This document shows positions 46,088 through 55,201 of a DNA stretch of 64,000 nt, one piece after another. Source of the stretch: WTXA01 sp964415195 (GTDB lineage Bacteria > Bacillota > TC1); contig CAYPYD010000001.1 in NCBI GenBank assembly GCA_964415195.1, positions 310,001 through 374,000 on the forward strand, in the 5' to 3' direction. A program made the position numbers and the translations under genes. The notes below the pieces were generated by a model. It did not search any database. It saw only the letters and a list, made by a program, of their open reading frames with translations, and was not told the DNA's origin. Position 1 is the first letter of the stretch. Each line of letters opens with the position of its first letter.

Positions 46088-46119
46088 AAGACATCCCGTA
46101 AATATACGAGATGTCTTTT
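46086..46119. terminator. Bidirectional terminator between BrkB and DUF948-like genes
   Basis: Inverted repeat AAAAGACATC / GATGTCTTTT extended by CGTA / TACG, one mismatch, between convergent genes. Confidence 0.8.
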
Positions 46120-46143
46120 GTAATATTAATTATAAATTTTTTA

Positions 46144-46494
46144 TTATTTATTCTTTGAAAAAACTCTAGATACTATATCTATGACGCTTTCAACTATGGT
46201 GATAATGGTTGTTATCATATCGTTAGTTGACTTGGTTTCAAAAAAAACATCATTGACTCCATTTAATGTACCGTCTACGCTAGTTAGAGTTCTATCTAAA
46301 CTTTCGGTAAGATGTGGTAGTCTTTCAATTGTTCTTTCTATATTCACTGAATTATCATCTATTATTTTATTGACTTTACCTATCGTTTTAATCAAACGAA
46401 CTTGTGCAACAATCAAGAGTATCAAAATTGTAAGGCCCAAGGAAACGCCAACAAATATGGCCAGAAAAATCAGTATATCATTAATACTAAACAT
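46144..46494 (-). CDS. DUF948-like single-pass membrane protein
   Basis: A 116-residue protein with one N-terminal membrane segment (about 6-30) followed by an amphipathic helix rich in Asn, Thr, Ser and Asp (NKIIDDNSVNIERTIERLPHLTESLDRTLTSVDGTL), the pattern of the DUF948 family. It lies 31 bp after the YtxH-like gene, and the two families often occur together in Gram-positives (YtxG/YtxH of the Bacillus general stress regulon). Probable envelope stress protein, with the coiled part outside or in the cytosol. Confidence 0.75.
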   Translation of the reverse strand: MFSINDILIFLAIFVGVSLGLTILILLIVAQVRLIKTIGKVNKIIDDNSVNIERTIERLPHLTESLDRTLTSVDGTLNGVNDVFFETKSTNDMITTIITIVESVIDIVSRVFSKNK

Positions 46495-46525
46495 GTGTGA
46501 CCCCTTTCATTGATTGTTGAAATGA

Positions 46526-46921
46526 TTATTTCTTAGCTTCCTTTTTAACTTCCTCAGCTTTTTCTTCTACAACTTCAGCTGCATCGGCAACTTTAGCTTT
46601 AGCTTTTTCTTTTATTGCTTCGGCTTTTTCTTCTACAGCTTCTGCTGTATCAGCAACTTTAGCTTTGGCTTTTTCTTTTATTTCTTCAGCAACTTTTGCT
46701 ACTTCATCAATAGTATGAGTTACTGTTTCTTTTACTTTTTCTGTTGCTTTTTCAGCACCTTTAGCTATGTCTTCTCTTGTTTCTTTACCAGATTTAGGAG
46801 CAAACAATAAACCAGCTACTGCACCGGCAGCTACACCAATTCCTGCTGCAATTGAAGCAGCTACAGTTTTTTCACGTTTTTGTTTGCGTTTTTTTTGTTC
46901 TATTATTTCTTTAATAAACAT
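46526..46921 (-). CDS. YtxH-like protein with LEA-type repeats
   Basis: A 131-residue protein after AAAAGGAGG. Residues 22-45 are a glycine/alanine-rich hydrophobic segment (AASIAAGIGVAAGAVAGLLF) followed by APKSGKETREDI, the YtxH signature. The C-terminal 85 residues are a highly charged Lys/Glu/Ala helix with two near-identical units (EEKAEAIKEKAKAKVADTAE type), reminiscent of late-embryogenesis-abundant proteins. Likely a stress protein. It heads an operon with the DUF948-like gene. Confidence 0.8.
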   Translation of the reverse strand: MFIKEIIEQKKRKQKREKTVAASIAAGIGVAAGAVAGLLFAPKSGKETREDIAKGAEKATEKVKETVTHTIDEVAKVAEEIKEKAKAKVADTAEAVEEKAEAIKEKAKAKVADAAEVVEEKAEEVKKEAKK

Positions 46922-47088
46922 AATATATTCCTCCTTTTAATGTTAATAGGGATTCCTATCTTATAACAAGTATACGCCTATATAAAATATTATTCAAGTT
47001 TTCAAGCTTATATGATACAGATTAGGTCATACTTATTATATGATTTATTAAATATATTATAACTAGTAAAAATAAAAAAATCCATACT

Positions 47089-47118
47089 TTGACAATTACT
47101 ATTGTGCAAAGATATAAT
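47089..47118 (+). promoter_or_regulatory. Promoter of hemerythrin-like gene
   Basis: Consensus -35 TTGACA (47089-47094), 18-base spacer, perfect -10 TATAAT (47113-47118), 54 bp before the ATG. A CCGG-CTAGA-CCGG repeat lies just before the ribosome binding site. Confidence 0.75.
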
Positions 47119-47172
47119 ATAAGGAAAGGAATTAATTAATAAATAACCGGCTAGACCGGAAGGAGGCCAATA

Positions 47173-47712
47173 ATGGGAAAAGCGATACATGATTTAGTAC
47201 AAGAACACGAAAAAATACTCCATGTTTTGGAGATAATAAGGAAAGTACAAGCTAATGATAAAATATCAGTTAATGCTCTGATTAAATTTTATGCCGAACT
47301 GGCGGACTTTATAGAAATTTTTGCTGACAAGTGTCATCATGGTAAAGAAGAAGCTAACTTATACCATACTTTAGCGCCCCTTGGTGATGAGCTTGAAAGA
47401 AATATGATTATATATCTTATTAAGGAGCATGAAGAAGCTAGAGTGATAAATAACCAAATAAGAAGAGCCGCAGAAAGTGGAAAATTATCAGAAGCCGCAA
47501 CAGCAGCTGCTAAGTATCGTAAATTACTTTTAGAGCATATTCATAATGAGAATGAGGAATTATTTCCAGCTATAGATAAAAGAATTACCATAGAACAGGA
47601 AGAAACAATTTTTGAACACTTCAAGGCTGTTGAGAAACGAACTTTAGGAGAAAATGGAGCCACAAGAATTGATGAGATAATCAAAAAATGGGAGAATGAA
47701 CTTCTTTCGTAA
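47173..47712 (+). CDS. Hemerythrin HHE-domain protein
   Basis: A 179-residue helical protein with AAGGAGG before the ATG. Ligand candidates for a di-iron site are His12 (QEHEKI), His56 and Glu60 (CHHGKEE), His86 (KEHEEAR), His122/His124 and Glu128 (EHIHNENEELFP). Such proteins bind oxygen, nitric oxide or iron and protect anaerobes from oxygen or NO, or repair iron-sulfur centres. It has its own strong promoter. The family is certain, the exact role is not. Confidence 0.9.
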   Translation: MGKAIHDLVQEHEKILHVLEIIRKVQANDKISVNALIKFYAELADFIEIFADKCHHGKEEANLYHTLAPLGDELERNMIIYLIKEHEEARVINNQIRRAAESGKLSEAATAAAKYRKLLLEHIHNENEELFPAIDKRITIEQEETIFEHFKAVEKRTLGENGATRIDEIIKKWENELLS

Positions 47713-47725
47713 AAAACTAAAAATT

Positions 47726-47763
47726 AAGCCTTGAATTTGCTAAAGATAGCATTTTCAAGGCTT
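47726..47763. terminator. Terminator between convergent genes
   Basis: Inverted repeat AAGCCTTGAA / TTCAAGGCTT with an inner GCTA / TAGC pairing, T run after it. Confidence 0.8.
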
Positions 47764-47787
47764 TTATTTGTTATACAGATAATTATC

Positions 47788-48123
47788 TTACTTTTCTCTG
47801 ATATTTTGAACAAAATCTGCGTTTATTAGTTCTTTACCTTTTCTTGTTTGTACTTCAATCCAGTTTTCATTTACTTCTAATATTGTTCCTTCTATATTGG
47901 TTCCATATGATCCTGTGGAGATCTTACAATTTATTCCTATGTATTTTTTGATTATTTCATTGGTCATAGTTCTTACGCCCTTTCTTTTTTTAATTTTCAT
48001 TAAGATTAATTTTTGAAATTGTTGTTGATTTGGTATTATAACTAAAAATATTATAAATAGTGGTAAGTATATTGCTATCCAAGCTGATGTATCAATTAGT
48101 CTCACCTCTTCTTTTGTAATCAT
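47788..48123 (-). CDS. Membrane segment plus small LSm/DUF6897-like domain; start uncertain, perhaps two genes in one frame
   Basis: The frame codes for a membrane segment (IDTSAWIAIYLPLFIIFLVIIP), a basic linker and a 60-residue beta-rich domain (KYIGINCKISTGSYGTNIEGTILEVNENWIEVQT) that resembles small Sm-like barrel proteins of Clostridia. I give the ATG at 48123 as the start (111 residues), but it has no ribosome binding site. The only good one (AGAGGTG) is seven bases before an ATT at 48096, which would be a rare start giving I/MDTSAW. A second site (AAAGGG) precedes an internal ATG at 47968, which alone would give the 59-residue barrel protein. So two coupled genes in one frame are possible. 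Confidence 0.5.
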   Translation of the reverse strand: MITKEEVRLIDTSAWIAIYLPLFIIFLVIIPNQQQFQKLILMKIKKRKGVRTMTNEIIKKYIGINCKISTGSYGTNIEGTILEVNENWIEVQTRKGKELINADFVQNIREK

Positions 48124-48329
48124 TTGTTTAAGTATAGCATAATAGTTAGTTTTATAGGTCGATGACCAACTATAAGAAAAGCTTTTACTTTTAATTGCCA
48201 ATAATAATTCCTAAAACTATAAAAAACAGCAATTAATAGCCTAAAACATGAAATATTTCACGAAATGCTTGATTAAAGTATATAATGGCCATATAATTGA
48301 GTAAAAGCTGACCAATAAGGAAATAAACA

Positions 48330-49616
48330 ATGGAAATGATAATTAATGAAATGATATTAAAAAACTTTTTATCATTCAGAAATTTAGAATATAAACCAGC
48401 ACCAAACATAAATATAATATTTGGTGAAAATGGTTCCGGAAAAACAAATGTACTTAAAGTATTTAAATTCATAAATGAAGTATTTTCCAAAGCAACTATA
48501 AACTACCAAAAAAAAACAAATACATACAACGAATACCCAATCAATAACCAAGTAGAAATAAACCAAAACCTATACGAAAAATACTCAACCTATGATAGTA
48601 GTGAACCAATAGAAATAAACATCAAAGGAAAATACCAAGGCAAAAACTACGAATACTATATATCCATAAAAGAAAATGACTACATCATCAAAGAATACCT
48701 CAAATTCTTTGAAAACAGCAGAGGAAAACCAAGAGAATTATTCATAAAAGAAGGTAGTCAATTAGAAGTAAAACTATTTAAAAATAAAAAATTCAACAAC
48801 ATAATTGAAAAATCAATAACCAAAAACAACAACACAAGCTTCATTTCCTCATTTAGATTTAGTAATAACGAACTAAATGAATACAGTACCATATATGAAG
48901 AAAAAACCGAAGAAGATAATCCGGTCTTAAATATCATAGAAGGACTGTTAAAGAACATCTTCATAGAAGGAGAATACACAGAACAACACAATAAAAAAGA
49001 CAATGCCAACCTAGCAACAAAAGCAATATTTTTTAATCAAAAAGATGAAAATTTAATTAATCCAATTGATGAATACCTAACAAATGTAGATAGATTCAGT
49101 TCCTTTATTCAAAAGTTAGATGAATTCAGTAGGGGGACTATAGTAAAAAGAACCATGCCTGATGAAAGAAACACTATATTAGATCTATACCATAAGAAAC
49201 TAATAGACGGAGAAGAATTAGAAATTCCCTTTAGACTTGAATCAAATGGCACTAAAAAATTTATAGCTTTCTTTAATTCAATTAATAAGGCGAAAAGTGG
49301 CTTTTTATCAATATTTGATGAATTTAATGCCTACTTTCATGACAACCTAGTAGAAAAAAGCTTAAACTTACTAAAAAGAGAGTGTAGTGAAAATCAATTC
49401 TTCATTACTACTCATAACTTAAATATATTAAACTATAGCTTCTTGGACAATGAAGAAAAACAAATTATAATTAGAAACCAAAAATTAGGAAATACTCAAA
49501 TAAGAGATCTAAAAGGAACTAACCTTAGAGAAAACAAAGAGACCTATTATAAATTAGGAAAATATGGAGGAGCACCAAGCACTTCAGATATTTTCCTAAA
49601 CGGGATTTTAGATTAA
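48330..49616 (+). CDS. AAA-family ATPase (ABC/SMC-like, AAA15/RloA-like)
   Basis: A 428-residue soluble ATPase. It opens MILKNFLSFRNLEYKPAPNINIIFGENGSGKTN, with Walker A at Gly32-Thr39; the C-terminus has LSIFDEFNAYFHDN (Walker B, D-loop) followed by CSENQFFITTHNLNIL (H-loop). The middle is a long Asn/Lys/Glu-rich insertion. This is the OLD/RloA-like class of SMC-related ATPases, many of which work in phage defence with a nuclease partner; no such partner is visible next to it. The codons are strongly A/C-rich. It ends 23 bp before the prepilin gene. Function unproven. Confidence 0.75.
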   Translation: MEMIINEMILKNFLSFRNLEYKPAPNINIIFGENGSGKTNVLKVFKFINEVFSKATINYQKKTNTYNEYPINNQVEINQNLYEKYSTYDSSEPIEINIKGKYQGKNYEYYISIKENDYIIKEYLKFFENSRGKPRELFIKEGSQLEVKLFKNKKFNNIIEKSITKNNNTSFISSFRFSNNELNEYSTIYEEKTEEDNPVLNIIEGLLKNIFIEGEYTEQHNKKDNANLATKAIFFNQKDENLINPIDEYLTNVDRFSSFIQKLDEFSRGTIVKRTMPDERNTILDLYHKKLIDGEELEIPFRLESNGTKKFIAFFNSINKAKSGFLSIFDEFNAYFHDNLVEKSLNLLKRECSENQFFITTHNLNILNYSFLDNEEKQIIIRNQKLGNTQIRDLKGTNLRENKETYYKLGKYGGAPSTSDIFLNGILD

Positions 49617-49639
49617 ATTATATAGGATTGGAGTAAGAA

Positions 49640-50197
49640 ATGAAAAAGATTAAATTAAGGAGTAAGGGATTCACACTAATAGAAATAATAACCGTATTAG
49701 CTATAGTTGCAATACTAGCGGTTATAGCAATACCAGTATTTTCTGGCTTCATAAATAAATCTAGAGAATCAGTTCTCAACTACAATCAATCAACACTAGG
49801 AACAATAATAGGCATCGGTGATGCACTTGGTGAATTACCTAATATAAATAGTGGTAATCCTACACAAAACAGAAATACTATTGCGCAACTAATTATTGAA
49901 GGTAATCATACATTTACAAACCCCAAAACCGGATCAACAGAAATAATCAGTACCACACAATCAGGAAGCAAGAACAGTGCTGCTATTGTTGTTGCCCAAA
50001 GAAACGTAACAATCGAAACAGCATACAATAATAGAAATACTAATTTATGGCCATTAAACGCAGCAGAATCCAGTAAGCTTAAGTATCAAGGGACTTTAAT
50101 CATACAAATTTGTAATGATGGCTATATAATTTACTCATACCCATCATATGGAGAAGTTAATAACTTAAAAAAATATCCTGGATTTGGTATTTACTAA
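49640..50197 (+). CDS. Type IV prepilin-like protein
   Basis: A 185-residue protein with a textbook class III signal: a basic leader ending at Gly10, cleavage before Phe11, Glu15, and the hydrophobic helix FTLIEIITVLAIVAILAVIAIPVF. It would be cut and N-methylated by a prepilin peptidase and assembled into a type IV pilus or pseudopilus. The rest is a Thr/Asn-rich beta domain without the usual disulfide cysteines. No other pilus gene is nearby, so it is an orphan pilin, and its assembly machine must lie elsewhere. Confidence 0.85.
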   Translation: MKKIKLRSKGFTLIEIITVLAIVAILAVIAIPVFSGFINKSRESVLNYNQSTLGTIIGIGDALGELPNINSGNPTQNRNTIAQLIIEGNHTFTNPKTGSTEIISTTQSGSKNSAAIVVAQRNVTIETAYNNRNTNLWPLNAAESSKLKYQGTLIIQICNDGYIIYSYPSYGEVNNLKKYPGFGIY

Positions 50198-50272
50198 TTT
50201 AGAATGATTATAAAAATTATAAATGTTAAAACTGCAAACATATACAAACAGAGGATTTAAAGGTGAAAAAAC

Positions 50273-50301
50273 TTGACAGTCAGAAAAAAATGGATTAACA
50301 T
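50273..50301 (+). promoter_or_regulatory. Possible promoter of the ICMT/GH3/HD-GYP operon
   Basis: -35 TTGACA (50273-50278), 17-base spacer, -10 TAACAT (50296-50301). A second -10-like TATAAT lies at 50351-50356 with a poor -35. Confidence 0.4.
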
Positions 50302-50388
50302 AAAATTTACTTATATGTAAAAAATCATATCCAATAATATTTAATTAAGCTATAATAAAAAGTAATCCGATAAATAGGGAGTTTTGTA

Positions 50389-50937
50389 ATGAATTATTGT
50401 ATAATTGGCGCGATAAGCTATATACTCTTCTATATATATGATATTAACGAAATCAAGAAATTTCATAAGATAGTTAAAGGCGCATTTATACTAGGTATTA
50501 TATTACAAATAGGTGGAACAATAGGTATAGTTATTGACAACTTAGAGTATTTAGAATTATCAATATTGGGAATCGCTTTTACTCTATTTGGAATAGCCTT
50601 CTTAATATACTCACTTTTTTTCGCACTACCCTTTGAAGAAACCTACGTAAATCTTAGCAGAAAACGTAAAGTTTACACTAAAGGTGTATATGCAATGTCC
50701 AGACACCCAGGTGTCATATTCTACATAATATTCTACACAGGACTTGCTATATTACAACCAACAAAAATAATCATAAGCACATATATAATATGGTGCCTAC
50801 TTAATATAAGTTATATAATATTCCAAGACCTTTGGACATTTCCTAGAACCTTTGATGATTATCATAAATATCGTCAAACAACACCATTTTTAATACCGAC
50901 AATAAAAAGCATTAAATCAGCTAAAGAGATAATATAA
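50389..50937 (+). CDS. Isoprenylcysteine carboxyl methyltransferase (ICMT/PEMT)-like membrane protein
   Basis: A 182-residue membrane protein with four to five segments. The C-terminal part has the ICMT/PEMT-like signature: KGVYAMSRHPGVIFYIIFYTGLAI, where the arginine-histidine-proline contacts the cofactor, and FPRTFDDYHKYRQTTPFLIP near the end, equivalent to the E-x2-Y...R-x-PF motif. Such proteins methylate lipids or small carboxylates using S-adenosylmethionine, but bacterial members are of unknown specificity. It starts a three-gene set with a GH3 protein (9 bp later) and an HD-GYP protein. Confidence 0.65.
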   Translation: MNYCIIGAISYILFYIYDINEIKKFHKIVKGAFILGIILQIGGTIGIVIDNLEYLELSILGIAFTLFGIAFLIYSLFFALPFEETYVNLSRKRKVYTKGVYAMSRHPGVIFYIIFYTGLAILQPTKIIISTYIIWCLLNISYIIFQDLWTFPRTFDDYHKYRQTTPFLIPTIKSIKSAKEII

Positions 50938-50946
50938 GGGGTAATT

Positions 50947-52563
50947 ATGAATTTAAACGAAATGCTAGAAGAAAGACAATTTGATAAAATATGGCAATCT
51001 TATTGCGGCTTTCTTGACTTAAGCATGGAATCCTACATGGAGATTCAAAACCGCTTAATGGAAGAGCAGATTGACTTATGGTGCAAAAGCCCACTTGGTA
51101 AAGGTATATTAAAATCTAAAAGACCAAAGACAATCGATGATTTCAGAAATATGGTGCCACTAACAACTTATGATGACTATGCAGACGTTCTACTACAAAA
51201 AAGAGCAGAACTACTTCCTGGTAATCCAATCATTTGGATACAAACAACCTGGGAAGGCGGCAAACACCCTGTAAAGGTAGCGCCATATACTAGAAGCATG
51301 TTAGATGTCTATCGTCAAAATGTAACAGCTTGCCTTATTCTATCAACAAGTACAGAAAAGGGTAAATTTGACGTAGAGAATACAGATAAGTTCCTATATG
51401 GATTAGCACCATTACCATATGCAACAGGACTATTTCCTTTAGCTTTATCTGAGGAAATTGAAATACAATTTCTACCAAAAGTTAAAGATGCAGAAAAAAT
51501 GACATTTTCAGAGCGTAATAAATTAGGATTTAAACTGGCCATGAAAAATGGGGTAGACTACTTCTTCGGACTAGGAAGTGTAGCCTTTGCAGTAAGCCAA
51601 AGCCTGGCTCAAATGTCCTCAGGCAGTGGTGGACTGAAATCATTACTAAATTGCCATCCGAAAATGGCTTTTCGTATTCTAAAAGCAAGAAGAGCAATGA
51701 AAAAAGAAAATAGACCACTAATGCCAAAAGATCTATTTAAACTAAAAGGATTTATGGTTGCAGGAACTGATAATCGTTGCTACAAGGACGACTTGGAGAA
51801 ACTATGGGGTATTCGACCAATGGAGCTATTTGCAGGCACTGAACCCTCAATTATAGGGACAGAAACCTGGACGAGAAATGGCATGTACTTTTTCCCCAAT
51901 GCCTGTTTCTATGAATTCCTACATGAAGATGATATGCTCAAACTAAATAATGATAAAAACTACAGACCGAAAACCTACCTGATGGACGAAGTTATCCCAG
52001 GTGAAAAATATGAAATTGTACTAACAGTCCTAAAGGGAGGTGCCTTTGCAAGGTATCGTGTTGGTGATGTTTACAGATGTGCTGGATTAACAAACCTTGA
52101 AGATAACACAAAAATTCCAAGATTTGAATATATCGATAGAGTTCCAACTATTATTGATATAGCAGGATTTACAAGAATATCTGAAAATGGAATCAATGAT
52201 GCAATCCAGTTATCAAAACTACCAGTAAAAGGTTGGACAGCACAAAAAGAATTTAATGAAGATAACAAACCTTATATGCATCTATATATTGAAATTGATA
52301 AAAATAAGTTCGCAGAAAATGCAGTAAGCAAGGAAATCATAATGGACATTTTATCAACGTATTTTAGATACATTGATCAAGATTATAAAGATTTAAAGAG
52401 AATACTAGGGATGGATCCCCTTGTAGTTACCATATTAAAATGTGGCACCTTTGAAGCTTATACAAAACTTAAAGAAAGACCGATATCTAGGATAACCCCG
52501 CCATCTTCTGATTTGAGAGATTTACTTGATCTCCAAACCAATCAGGTGGTAAATAGGAGGTAA
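50947..52563 (+). CDS. Bacterial GH3-family protein (acyl-acid amido synthetase-like)
   Basis: A 538-residue cytosolic protein. PLTTYDDYADVLLQKRAELLPGNPIIWIQTTWEGGKHPVKVAPYT is the start of the GH3 ANL-type fold, ELFAGTEPSIIGTE lies at the acyl-adenylate pocket and the late ARYRVGDVYRCAGL (RYRVGD) is the ATP-binding signature. Plant GH3 enzymes join jasmonate or auxin to amino acids through an acyl adenylate. Bacterial homologues are scattered and uncharacterised. Here it is sandwiched between a methyltransferase-like membrane protein and a c-di-GMP phosphodiesterase-like sensor, with 9 and 5 bp gaps, so the three probably form one pathway. Confidence 0.8.
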   Translation: MNLNEMLEERQFDKIWQSYCGFLDLSMESYMEIQNRLMEEQIDLWCKSPLGKGILKSKRPKTIDDFRNMVPLTTYDDYADVLLQKRAELLPGNPIIWIQTTWEGGKHPVKVAPYTRSMLDVYRQNVTACLILSTSTEKGKFDVENTDKFLYGLAPLPYATGLFPLALSEEIEIQFLPKVKDAEKMTFSERNKLGFKLAMKNGVDYFFGLGSVAFAVSQSLAQMSSGSGGLKSLLNCHPKMAFRILKARRAMKKENRPLMPKDLFKLKGFMVAGTDNRCYKDDLEKLWGIRPMELFAGTEPSIIGTETWTRNGMYFFPNACFYEFLHEDDMLKLNNDKNYRPKTYLMDEVIPGEKYEIVLTVLKGGAFARYRVGDVYRCAGLTNLEDNTKIPRFEYIDRVPTIIDIAGFTRISENGINDAIQLSKLPVKGWTAQKEFNEDNKPYMHLYIEIDKNKFAENAVSKEIIMDILSTYFRYIDQDYKDLKRILGMDPLVVTILKCGTFEAYTKLKERPISRITPPSSDLRDLLDLQTNQVVNRR

Positions 52564-52568
52564 GCACT

Positions 52569-55100
52569 ATGGAAGGCATTTTTGGCTATATATCCAGTTT
52601 AGCATTGCTCTGCTATGTGTTTCTCCTCATGGTGTTTATTAATGCTGAGAGAAACAAGATAGTAAAATCATTTTTATTGATTTTAGTCTCCATGATTATG
52701 TGGACCGGGGGCTCCTTTTTAATGCGCCTACTATTTTGGCCAAGTTATGTCTTATGGTACCATGTTTCCCTAGGTGGCATATTACTTGTAGCGTATAGCT
52801 ATTTTAATTTCATTGCTGCTTTTACAGATCAGAAGGTTAAGGTAATTTCAAGGTTATATTTATTTATATTGTTAGGTTGCTTTATTATTAATATCCCAAA
52901 TGGAGTATTACTGAAATGGCCATCACTAGTTATATCAAACGGCTTAACAAAAATGGTCTATGATGATATAACATTAGGAGTTGCAGTTTTATTTATAGTT
53001 ACAGGATTTATTATCGGACATATGTTATGGCTACTAGTTAAAGCATACAGGCAAAATACTAGATTAAAAAAACAGGTTACACCAATTATTCTAGGTATTC
53101 TAGCAATATTTTTAGGCAATTTAGCTTTAATGTTGCCAATATTTTCTAGTTTTCCAATAGATATAGTAGCTGGTGTATTTAATGCTGGATTTCTAATGTA
53201 TGCTCTGATAGGAAAACATTTATTCAAGCTTAAGTATATGGCAACAGAGAGTATAGGTTATTTGTTTTGTGTATTATTAGGCTTTCCGGTATTTTATAAG
53301 TTAATACCTTTCCTTGATAATTATATTATTTTAAAAGTTATTGGTGCACAAAGTTTCCAATTACCGATTTATCTATTAAGTTTTGCCTTGATTGTTTCAG
53401 TATTATTTTATGCCTGGAAGAAGTTTATATCGAATATTTTTATTAAGGATGAAGAAGAAATTAACGATATAATCAAAAATTTCTCTACTGAAGTTTCAAA
53501 AACCTTGAAACTAAACGATATTATGCATAAGACCGTAGAGGCTATAGGGCTGGCTACTGGAATTAAAAAATTAGTTATTGGTTTAAACGAGTTTAATTCT
53601 GATGACTTTAAACTTAGATATAGTGATCAATCCTTAGCTGATTTGTCGTATGTTCTTAAGAAAGATAATCCGATAATTAGTTGGTTAAGAGAAAACGATC
53701 AGATACTTTACCTAGATGAATTTGAACATACAATAGCCTATAAAAGCCTTTGGGAAGAGGAAAAGTATCAGCTTAGCCGTCTAGAAGCGAAGTATTGTAT
53801 AGGATTAAAAGAGAATAGTAAGTTAATAGGTATTGTCTTATTCTCTGACTTTGGAAGGAAAACTAAGCTGAAACAAACAGATTTAAACATTATTGAATCT
53901 ATTTGTTCTGTAGCATCAATCGCTCTAAACAATGCTCATACTTATGAAAAAGCATACCTAGAAGCTAGAACGGATGACTTAACAGGCGTTTTGAATAGAA
54001 AATATTTCTTTGAAATAGTTGCAGAGGTTTTTGATAAATATAGTAAAAGCTCATTGGCTTTAATTACAGTTAACCTAGATGACTTCAAGCTATATAATCA
54101 GCTTTATGGTGTGAAGCAGGCTGATGAGACTCTTAGAAGAGTTGCAGAAACTATTAAGGCAACCATAGGGGAACAGGGATATATTGCTAGATACAGCGGT
54201 AAAGAATTTTCTATTCTTTTACCTAATTATGATGTTTTTAATGCTAAAAGAATTGCAGAGTCAATAAGAGATCAAATTGGTGAGATTGTTTTAAGTGAGA
54301 CTGGGGATCGACTGAAGCGACTAACAATAAGTGTTGGTATAAGTGTTGCACCTTATGGTGCCAAGTCTGTTAAGGAGCTTATTGATAATGCTGACCAGGC
54401 AGTGTTCCAGGTTAAACGTAAAGGTAAGAATGCTATTCGTGTTTTTGATACTTATATAACTTCTGATAAACTTGAGGAGGAAGTGGATTATTCACAGGTT
54501 TATGATGACTATAAGTCTACTGTTTTGTCATTAATGGCTGCAATTGACGCGAAGGATCATTATACTTTTAATCATTCTGATAATGTAGCTAAGTATGCAG
54601 TAGATCTTGCAAAAGAGCTTAAGTTGAATCAGGTTACAGTTGAGCATATAAGACAGGCTGCCTTATTACATGATATAGGAAAAATTAGTATCGCAGAGAG
54701 TGTTTTAAATAAAACTGGACGTTTAAACAACGAAGAGTTTGAAATTATGAAAGGTCATGTGGAGGCTTCTATTAATATTATTAGACATTTGCCTTCTCTT
54801 GATTATGTTATTCCAGCTGTTTTGGGTCATCATGAAAGATATGATGGTCAAGGTTATCCAAGAAGAATTGCAGGTGAGGATATTCCGTTGACTGCCAGGA
54901 TTCTTTGTATAGCGGATTCTTTTGATGCTATGATTTCAGTGCGTTGTTATAAGCCAGAAATGTCTATTAAGGATGCTCTTAAAATATTGGATGAAGAATC
55001 TGGTAAACAGTTTGATCCTATGTTAGTGGATGTTTTCTCAGATATGATCAAGCGTAATTTCAAAGAAACTATCCATAAAGAGAAACTTAGAGCTGTTTAA
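52569..55100 (+). CDS. Membrane sensor with GAF, degenerate GGDEF and HD-GYP domain
   Basis: An 843-residue protein beginning 5 bp after GH3 (GGAGG lies in the GH3 end). Residues 1-290 have about ten hydrophobic stretches (7TM-type sensor). A GAF-like domain covers about 300-465. The GGDEF domain (about 470-630) has SGKEF in place of GGDEF and lacks the RxxD I-site, so it is probably not a cyclase and may bind GTP as a regulator. The HD-GYP domain (about 645-843) is complete: LLHDIGKISIAESVL and HHERYDGQGYP. Predicted to break c-di-GMP in response to a membrane-delivered signal, maybe the product of the GH3 and methyltransferase genes. Confidence 0.85.
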   Translation: MEGIFGYISSLALLCYVFLLMVFINAERNKIVKSFLLILVSMIMWTGGSFLMRLLFWPSYVLWYHVSLGGILLVAYSYFNFIAAFTDQKVKVISRLYLFILLGCFIINIPNGVLLKWPSLVISNGLTKMVYDDITLGVAVLFIVTGFIIGHMLWLLVKAYRQNTRLKKQVTPIILGILAIFLGNLALMLPIFSSFPIDIVAGVFNAGFLMYALIGKHLFKLKYMATESIGYLFCVLLGFPVFYKLIPFLDNYIILKVIGAQSFQLPIYLLSFALIVSVLFYAWKKFISNIFIKDEEEINDIIKNFSTEVSKTLKLNDIMHKTVEAIGLATGIKKLVIGLNEFNSDDFKLRYSDQSLADLSYVLKKDNPIISWLRENDQILYLDEFEHTIAYKSLWEEEKYQLSRLEAKYCIGLKENSKLIGIVLFSDFGRKTKLKQTDLNIIESICSVASIALNNAHTYEKAYLEARTDDLTGVLNRKYFFEIVAEVFDKYSKSSLALITVNLDDFKLYNQLYGVKQADETLRRVAETIKATIGEQGYIARYSGKEFSILLPNYDVFNAKRIAESIRDQIGEIVLSETGDRLKRLTISVGISVAPYGAKSVKELIDNADQAVFQVKRKGKNAIRVFDTYITSDKLEEEVDYSQVYDDYKSTVLSLMAAIDAKDHYTFNHSDNVAKYAVDLAKELKLNQVTVEHIRQAALLHDIGKISIAESVLNKTGRLNNEEFEIMKGHVEASINIIRHLPSLDYVIPAVLGHHERYDGQGYPRRIAGEDIPLTARILCIADSFDAMISVRCYKPEMSIKDALKILDEESGKQFDPMLVDVFSDMIKRNFKETIHKEKLRAV

Positions 55101-55130
55101 AATTCTTAATAAATAACAGATCGTAATAAA

Positions 55131-55171
55131 AAATGACTATATCAAGTCCCTAGGACTTGGCATAGTCATTT
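55131..55171. terminator. Bidirectional terminator between convergent operons
   Basis: Inverted repeat AAATGACTAT / ATAGTCATTT with an inner CAAGTCC / GGACTTG arm, near-perfect, T-rich on one side and A-rich on the other. Confidence 0.85.
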
Positions 55172-55201
55172 TAACTTTTAATATATATATTTGTATTTAT
55201 A

